From assembly GCA_937967795.1 (NCBI GenBank), contig CALBSK010000001.1, positions 10,658 through 74,657 of the forward strand: a DNA stretch of 64,000 nucleotides, in the 5' to 3' direction. The notes beneath the pieces were generated by a model. It ran no database searches. It was given only the letters and a program-made list of their open reading frames with translations, and was not told the origin of the DNA. This DNA is from an uncultured Alphaproteobacteria bacterium (GTDB taxonomy: Bacteria; Pseudomonadota; Alphaproteobacteria; UBA9655). Position 1 is the first letter of the stretch, and the number at the start of each line of letters is the position of its first letter. The translations under genes and the position numbers were made by a program. Positions 59,754 through 64,000 of this stretch are shown here, piece by piece.

Positions 59754-60609
59754 GATCTTTCTTACGTAAGATGAGCGTTGTCCAATCCTCGATAAAAATT
59801 TGATCAACCAGTTTTGTGCCCACACATCTGTAAGAATCTATGACATCTTCTGCCTGTCGATTCAGAAGACCAGAGAGGATAATGAATCCTTCAGGAGCTA
59901 AGGCAAGTGAGGCATGTCTGGCCATTTTACAGAGAGGGCCTGCGAGAATATTAGCGGTAATAATATCAAATTTTCTCCCCCCAATATGTTGAAACCCCTC
60001 ACCAGCCTGAGCCTTAACCAGATCCTCTAAATGATTTGCCCGTGCATTTTCATTTGTCACATGGACGGCTTCAGGATCATTATCACTCGCCAGTACGGGA
60101 ACTTTCCATAGAGCTGCCATCGCAAGAGCTAGAATTCCTGAACCACAGCCCATATCAAGGGGAGCCTTAAAAGTTTGTTGGCTAGCTAATAAACTTAAAG
60201 CTTGGAGACAGCCTTCGGTGGATTCATGCTGACCTGAACCAAAGGCCGTGGCTGCATCAATCTGTAAAGGAATAAGACCAGGAGGGGAGATTTTTTGAAT
60301 GTGGGATCCATGGATATAAAACTTTCCGATCGTAAGAGGAGGAAAATTTGCGTAAACGGCGGAAACCCAATCTTTTTGCGGAAGAGAGCACGCCGTAATT
60401 TCAGGCACAGGGAGAGCTCGGTCTCTAAAAAATATTTTTATTTTTTCCCGGAGGATTAACTCACGGGATGATTCACAAATTACTTGTAAAGCCCATTGAT
60501 CTGGCTTTTTTTCATACCACGCCACAGAGAGCGCCATCTCTTCCAAAAGAGACGAGATCTCATCAACGAGGCTTAAATCTATCGAGCATTCTAATTGACC
60601 TAAATGCAT
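59746..60609 (-). CDS. prmA: Ribosomal protein L11 methyltransferase
   Basis: A 287-residue SAM-dependent methyltransferase that trimethylates ribosomal protein L11. The N-terminal substrate domain is followed by AFGSGQHESTEGCLQALSLL near residue 121, the SAM site DMGCGSGILALAMAAL (about 151-166) and the catalytic-region motif ITANILAGPL near residue 220. It is the first gene of a unit with the aminopeptidase P gene. Confidence 0.92.
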   Translation of the reverse strand: MHLGQLECSIDLSLVDEISSLLEEMALSVAWYEKKPDQWALQVICESSRELILREKIKIFFRDRALPVPEITACSLPQKDWVSAVYANFPPLTIGKFYIHGSHIQKISPPGLIPLQIDAATAFGSGQHESTEGCLQALSLLASQQTFKAPLDMGCGSGILALAMAALWKVPVLASDNDPEAVHVTNENARANHLEDLVKAQAGEGFQHIGGRKFDIITANILAGPLCKMARHASLALAPEGFIILSGLLNRQAEDVIDSYRCVGTKLVDQIFIEDWTTLILRKKDHG

Positions 60610-60698
60610 TTTTCTACTCGTATAAAAGCTACATCGTATAAGGTAAGCTTTTCATCCGCTGTTATCAAGATTAATGCGTCTCCTCGCCTTTGAATCGG

Positions 60699-60752
60699 AA
60701 TCATTTCGGCATTTCTTTTACAATATTCAAAAAGATTTTGAAACATATTCAG
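60699..60752. repeat. REP-like dispersed repeat, family 1, copy 4 (partial)
   Basis: CATTTCGGCATTTCTTTTACAATATTCAAAAAGATTTTGAAACATATTCAGGGTG matches the middle of the full copy at 18019-18155. The ends of the unit are missing. It abuts the remnant of an IS1634-like transposase. Confidence 0.7.
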
Positions 60753-60753
60753 G

Positions 60754-61013
60754 GTGCAGATGTCATATGGACAAGTCTGGAAAGAGATGGAGCTTGATCG
60801 GATACTTGCAAACCCGGCTCGACATCGCGCCTTGAATGTAATTATCTTCGACCTCTTACAATGGCACGGATTGCGGTCCCTTCGAGTAAGCGAAAGTCTG
60901 TGGAATTTCTCGAGTATAATTTCGGGATCTTTTTGAATTTAGACAAAGTCTATCGTTTGATGGATAAAATCGATGAGGAGCTACGTCAAGAGGTTACAAA
61001 ATTTAAGTTTTGA
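60754..61013 (+). pseudogene. Degraded N-terminal part of an IS1634/IS4-like transposase
   Basis: Frame 1 begins YGQVWKEMELDRILANPARH and gives IIFDLL. Near 60860 the reading shifts and continues MARIAVPSSKRKSVEFLEYNFG, then LNLDKVYRLMDKIDEELRQEV, and stops at 61013. The order (YG...W.e...d.iL, then lvArl..PsSK....w.e, then l..vYr.lD.l.e) matches the N-terminal part of IS1634-type transposases. The catalytic part is absent. The remnant lies between two unrelated repeats. Confidence 0.55.
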
Positions 61014-61026
61014 AAGCGCTAAGAAA

Positions 61027-61103
61027 ACCCTCGCTTTCGCGAGGATGACGTATTAGGTTAATTTTTATATATTTTTTCATTCCTTACGTCGAGTTCAGGT
61101 TAC
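61027..61103 (-). repeat. Dispersed repeat family 2, copy 2
   Basis: In the minus direction this reads TAACCTGAACTCGACGTAAGG, then AATGAAAAAATATATAAAAATTAACC, then ACGTCATCCTCGCGAAAGCGAGGG. It matches 18491-18565 over about 75 bases. The CCTCGC-GAAA-GCGAGG end is a small perfect hairpin. Confidence 0.75.
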
Positions 61104-61174
61104 ACAGTCTTTCTTATGTAGAGAAAGATCCTTTTTTTCTGCACACCTAAGGGAAAGATTAGCCAACGTAAATT

Positions 61175-61378
61175 TTACCTCAATCTTTTCGTAAACCATA
61201 ATACCAGGTCATCATCTAAAGGAACGACCTCCTCAAATGCAACGGATCGATAATTATATGTAACTCCTTTCCCATCAGGAATATTATTAGACTTATTCCA
61301 TAGTACATATTGTAAGCGCTCTGAGATAGGGAAGATATTCTCCCCTATCTCAGCCGTTTTAAAGTATACTCGAGGCAT
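61175..61378 (-). CDS. Small hypothetical protein near the island boundary
   Basis: A 67-residue frame, beginning MPRVYFKTAEIGENIFPISERL and ending PLDDDLVLWFTKRLR. I know no family. The composition is that of a normal soluble protein and could be the C-terminal remnant of a longer gene. A pair of direct repeats (GTATACTC, GCATACCC) overlaps its start. It lies about 50 bases to the left of a tRNA fragment. Confidence 0.3.
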   Translation of the reverse strand: MPRVYFKTAEIGENIFPISERLQYVLWNKSNNIPDGKGVTYNYRSVAFEEVVPLDDDLVLWFTKRLR

Positions 61379-61428
61379 ACCCGAAAAAATTTAGCTTCCC
61401 TTAAAGCCGCCATAACCCCTTGTTTTCC

Positions 61429-61477
61429 TGGTGGGCGCTGATGGATTCGAACCATCGACCCTCTGATTAAAAGTCAC
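61429..61477 (-). tRNA. tRNA-Lys(UUU) 3' half, probable integrase attachment site
   Basis: Minus strand: TGACTTTTAATCA (anticodon loop CTTTTAA, anticodon UUU = Lys), a variable loop, a perfect T arm GATGGTTCGAATCCATC, the 3' acceptor strand AGCGCCC, discriminator A and encoded CCA. Upstream of the anticodon stem, sequence expected for the D arm and 5' acceptor (GGGCGCT) is absent. A half tRNA that starts at the anticodon stem is the usual att core of tyrosine integrases, and such an integrase lies on the right. It should not give a working tRNA. Confidence 0.8.
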
Positions 61478-61644
61478 AACGTTCAAACTTTATCTCTCTA
61501 TCTTAAATTATAAGAATCTTTACAAATCCTATAGTTTTAGCTACTCTTCATTATTTAAAGTTTTACGGAATGGTGCAAAAATAACGTTCTTGAGTATACC
61601 CGGCGTATACCCAGAGGAGTGAGGGATACCTAAAGGCAGGTTTT

Positions 61645-61679
61645 CAGATCCACTGAAAATTTATCAGTGGATCTGAAGA
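61645..61679. other. Perfect 14-bp inverted repeat in the integrase leader
   Basis: TTCAGATCCACTGA (61645-61658) and TCAGTGGATCTGAA (61666-61679) pair perfectly around a seven-base loop. Without the intron it would stand about 20 bases from the integrase start, where it could control translation or bind a regulator. No U-run marks it as a terminator. Confidence 0.6.
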
Positions 61680-61686
61680 AAACAGA

Positions 61687-63621
61687 GTCGGAGTAGGAAC
61701 GATGATTACTCACCGCCCCCTCCACGGATCCGGACTGGCGCTACTAACGCATCCGGCTCTTGCCTCAGGTGATGACGCCCATGCGACGTAAAGGATAAGG
61801 ATGATGAATTTCGGGCTTAGGCAACCAGCGATCAATCAAACGAGCCATGCGTTCCCAGGTGAGATTACTTCTGTTTTGGCCTCTACACTTAAGCGTGTGA
61901 TGCCAATATCTCCCAATCTGAAACCGAAACACGTACAGCGCGGTCTGATTCGTCGGGACTCCAAAATACCGGTTGTACCCTCCGACAACAGACCTCAACC
62001 ACTCCCCAACTTTAGGAATGGGGTCGTGCATCCGTTTGCGCAGTTCAATTTTGATTTCTTGCAGTTTCGCCTGCAGTCTCTTTTTGTTGGATTTGCGGAT
62101 AACCACAAACATCCCGTTGCTTTGCTTCTTGCCCACAATGTGGGTGAATCCAAGAAAATTAAAACTCTTCGGCCTTCCCAATCCACGTTTGATCCTGTTG
62201 TTGATCGCAAACGGACCAAATTCGATCAAACGCGTCTTTTCAGGGTGAAGTGTAAGAGAGAACTTCTGGAATCTCGCCTGCAACTCAGTCAGAAACTGTT
62301 TGGCATCTCCAAGATTTTGAAACCCAACAACGAAGTCGTCAGCCCAGCGTACAACAACGATGTTTCCGCCTTTGTGTTTCGTTCTCCATTGTTGAATCCA
62401 CAGATCGAAGGCGTAGTGCAGAAAGATGTTCGACAACAGCGGAGAAATCACCCCGCCTTGGATCGTTCCTTCCTCTCTGCTGTACCATTTTCCGTCCTCC
62501 AGGATCCCCGCGTTGAGCCACTTTTTGATCAGCCTCACAACACGTTTGTCCGCTATCCTGTGTTCGATGAATTTTATCAACCATTCATGGTTGATGTTGT
62601 CAAAGAACCCTTGGATATCGGCATCCAGAACATAATTCACTTTCTTCGCTTGAAGAGCAACGTACAGCGCATCCAGGCAGTTATGCTGGCTTCGCCCAGG
62701 TCGGTATCCATACGAAAATCCGAGAAAGTCTGTCTCGTAGATTGCATTCAATACCATGGTCGCTGCATATTGAACGATTTTATCCTCCAACACCAACACC
62801 CCCAACGGTCTTTGCTTACCGTCAGCTTTGGGTATGTACGATCTCTTGACTGGCTTTGCTCGGTAAGCTCCGCGTTTGACTCTTTGACAGAGGTCTTCCA
62901 GATTTTCTGTGAGATTCTCCACATATTGTCCCCACGTGATCCCATCTATCCCTGTCGCCACGTTCCGTTTGAGGCTGTAGAAGGCCTCTTCGAGTATGTC
63001 AACCGAATAAATGTGATGCATCAGAGCCGTGAACTTCTGCTCTTTATTTTTAACAGCCGCTGCACGTATCCGCTCGAGCGCACTTTGCACCCTCTCCCGG
63101 CATTGTATCCGGTGGATGTTTTGCTCTTGCAGATTTCCTTTGGCCAGTTGCCTTTTCTCCATCGCCTCCGCTGGCCTCAAAGCTTGTACAACCTTATGGC
63201 CTTTGTTCGGCAACTTCGCAGATACTACGCAACTGTCCGACTTCCCATGTTCGTTCATCATTGTATTACGTCCTTAAACTTCTCAATACGTTCCAGCAGC
63301 ACCATTGCTCTGGAAGAACATGGGATCTCCCGGTTCTCGCGCGAGTTGTTAGTGCACATGCATGGGGTCTGTGACCCCGAGAGGTCCCAAGAATACTTGC
63401 CATATCGTATTCTCGAGTGTTGCCTTCCGCACTCCTCCAGAGCGTCGGCACCTCAATCCTTGTTCACGAGGCTCAATACCCAGCCTATGCACACCATTAT
63501 CAACGCTTCACAGACGAACTTGCGGACGTCTGTGCATGACTCATGTCCAGTGTGGGTGGCTAACCCTTCACTGAGCGGAACTTTCATCCGCAAACTAACT
63601 CGCCGGTTTATCCCGGCGCAC
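61687..63621 (-). mobile_element. Group II intron (about 1,935 bp) antisense to the integrase
   Basis: The 5' end is the canonical GTGCG (minus strand, 63617-63621), and the 3' end follows a domain V/VI sequence. Domain V is seen on the minus strand as GAGCCGGATGCG-loop-GCGC-AGTCCGGATC. Domain VI follows as GGTGAGTAATCATCG-TTCCTACTCC, with a bulged A about eight bases from the end ...CGAC at 61687. The encoded maturase is at 61765-63261. GC content is clearly higher than in flanking DNA. The insertion point lies one base in front of the integrase Shine-Dalgarno GGAGG (63622-63626), on the other strand. The 3' boundary is placed by eye and may be off by a few bases. Confidence 0.85.
61765..63261 (-). 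CDS. ltrA: Group II intron reverse transcriptase/maturase
   Basis: A 498-residue intron-encoded protein. It has the reverse transcriptase core (PLGVLVLEDKIVQ, YGYRPGRSQHNCLDAL, LDADIQGFFDNI, TIQGGVISPLLSNIFLHYAFD and VVRWADDFVVGF) and the maturase domain GIIM near the end (FLGFTHIVGKK; VGEWLRSVVGGYNRYFGVPTN). There is no HNH endonuclease domain. The active-site box reads WADD where most relatives have YADD. The start is set by AAGGACG about nine bases upstream of tandem ATGs. It supports splicing and target-primed reinsertion of the intron. Confidence 0.93.
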   Translation of the reverse strand: MMNEHGKSDSCVVSAKLPNKGHKVVQALRPAEAMEKRQLAKGNLQEQNIHRIQCRERVQSALERIRAAAVKNKEQKFTALMHHIYSVDILEEAFYSLKRNVATGIDGITWGQYVENLTENLEDLCQRVKRGAYRAKPVKRSYIPKADGKQRPLGVLVLEDKIVQYAATMVLNAIYETDFLGFSYGYRPGRSQHNCLDALYVALQAKKVNYVLDADIQGFFDNINHEWLIKFIEHRIADKRVVRLIKKWLNAGILEDGKWYSREEGTIQGGVISPLLSNIFLHYAFDLWIQQWRTKHKGGNIVVVRWADDFVVGFQNLGDAKQFLTELQARFQKFSLTLHPEKTRLIEFGPFAINNRIKRGLGRPKSFNFLGFTHIVGKKQSNGMFVVIRKSNKKRLQAKLQEIKIELRKRMHDPIPKVGEWLRSVVGGYNRYFGVPTNQTALYVFRFQIGRYWHHTLKCRGQNRSNLTWERMARLIDRWLPKPEIHHPYPLRRMGVIT

Positions 63622-63633
63622 GGAGGAAATACG

Positions 63634-64000
63634 ATGAAACAGCAAGCTAAGAACTTTAACTTCACAAAGAAAAGTCTGGATGCTCTGCCATGGCCTGAAA
63701 AAGGAAAACGCCTTTATGTCTATGACACGAGAGTCAGAGGTCTTGAGATGATGGTGACAGATCAAGGAACAAAATCCTTTAAGGTCTATCGTAAATTGAA
63801 CGATAAGCCTGTTCGGGTCACATTAGGGAAGTATCCCGAAATGACCATTGAGCAAGCTCGGAATGAAGCACAGAAGATCATCACGGAGATGTTGAAGGGT
63901 AAAAATCCAAATGAGGAGAAGAAAAAGCTTCGTGCTGAAACTTCGCTTGGAGAAATGTTTGCCTTATATCTGGAGCGCTACAGCAAGCATCATAAAAAGA
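63634..64000 (+). CDS. int: Tyrosine integrase with DUF4102 arm-binding domain, cut by the window end
   Basis: The first 122 residues are visible and the frame runs off the window. It begins MKQQAKNFNFTKKSLDALPWPEKGK; the DUF4102 arm-type DNA-binding domain is clear in YVYDTRVRGLEMMVTDQGTKSFKVYRKLNDKPVRVTLGKYPEMTIEQARNEAQK, followed by the start of the core-binding domain (SLGEMFALYLERYSKHH). Proteins of this group recombine an element into a tRNA gene. GGAGG lies seven bases before the ATG. A group II intron was inserted in its leader on the other strand. It would act on the tRNA-Lys core at 61429-61477. Confidence 0.93.
   Translation, partial: MKQQAKNFNFTKKSLDALPWPEKGKRLYVYDTRVRGLEMMVTDQGTKSFKVYRKLNDKPVRVTLGKYPEMTIEQARNEAQKIITEMLKGKNPNEEKKKLRAETSLGEMFALYLERYSKHHKK

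Noticed and set aside
61429..61477. Complete tRNA-Lys gene, perhaps with an intron
   Set aside because: The D arm and 5' acceptor strand (GGGCGCT) were not found on the expected side within the next several hundred bases, so a half site is the better reading.
61645..61679. Terminator target of a group IIC intron
   Set aside because: The perfect hairpin next to the intron first suggested a class C insertion after a terminator, but it lies on the 3' side of the intron, not the 5' side, and has no U-run.
61973..63277. Several open frames on the plus strand inside the group II intron
   Set aside because: They lie opposite the maturase gene and have no family features; the RT frame explains the region.
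1..64000. CRISPR array
   Set aside because: No series of short direct repeats with regular unique spacers was seen; the only tandem array is the coding 36-bp repeat at 44591-44806.

Overview
The window looks like the chromosome of a low-GC alphaproteobacterium. Chromosomal markers for that class are an NDUFA12-type complex I subunit next to mlaD and a DUF2155 gene, the order rpmH-rnpA-yidD-yidC-engB, recA next to alaS, a B12-dependent class II ribonucleotide reductase and an RNase E/G with S1 domain. The AT-rich sequence, orphan type VI secretion (T6SS) spike genes, many small Sec-exported proteins, REP-like repeats and IS remnants suggest a host-associated lineage of the Holosporales/Caedibacter kind; that placement is inference.

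Layout. 1-7 kb: two glycosyltransferases, a polar amino-acid ABC transporter, threonine ammonia-lyase and a SnoaL-like protein. 7-14 kb: an accessory block, all on the minus strand: a lone ABC substrate-binding protein, vgrG, a MORN-repeat protein, a DUF4280 PAAR-like spike tip, then a large secreted Sel1-like repeat protein ending in an intact YoeB-type RNase domain. 14-19 kb: an XRE regulator with a candidate operator, comEC, a small secreted protein, dispersed repeats and a decayed VOC gene. 19-27 kb: a dicarboxylate-type symporter, the rpmH-to-nadK housekeeping cluster, and trxB-lysR-enoyl-CoA hydratase. 28-36.5 kb: kdpFABC followed by a split KdpD (sensor domain and histidine kinase as separate proteins, no kdpE), a 22-cysteine copper-binding type protein and DedA. 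36.5-50 kb: gpt, glmM, a sugar-nucleotide oxidoreductase/aminotransferase pair, alaS, recA, a secreted protein with a histone-like basic repeat tail, and nrdJ. 50-60.6 kb: a Cys-rich secreted protein, NDUFA12, mlaD, DUF2155, RNase E/G, recG, a YgjP-type peptidase, an aminopeptidase P and prmA.

60.6-64 kb is a mobile-element boundary. Remnants of IS1634-like and IS256-like transposases and REP-like repeats precede the 3' half of a tRNA-Lys(UUU) gene. Next comes a tyrosine integrase cut by the window edge. A group II intron of about 1.93 kb sits antisense in the leader of that integrase, ending one base before its Shine-Dalgarno. The simplest reading is an integrative element that extends to the right of the window and used tRNA-Lys as its attachment site.

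The strongest candidate for something undescribed is the secreted Sel1-YoeB fusion, which has all three YoeB catalytic residues, no YefM partner, its own promoter, and lies just downstream of T6SS spike genes. Other candidates are the kinase-split, KdpE-less Kdp locus, and two long dispersed repeat families with internal hairpins.
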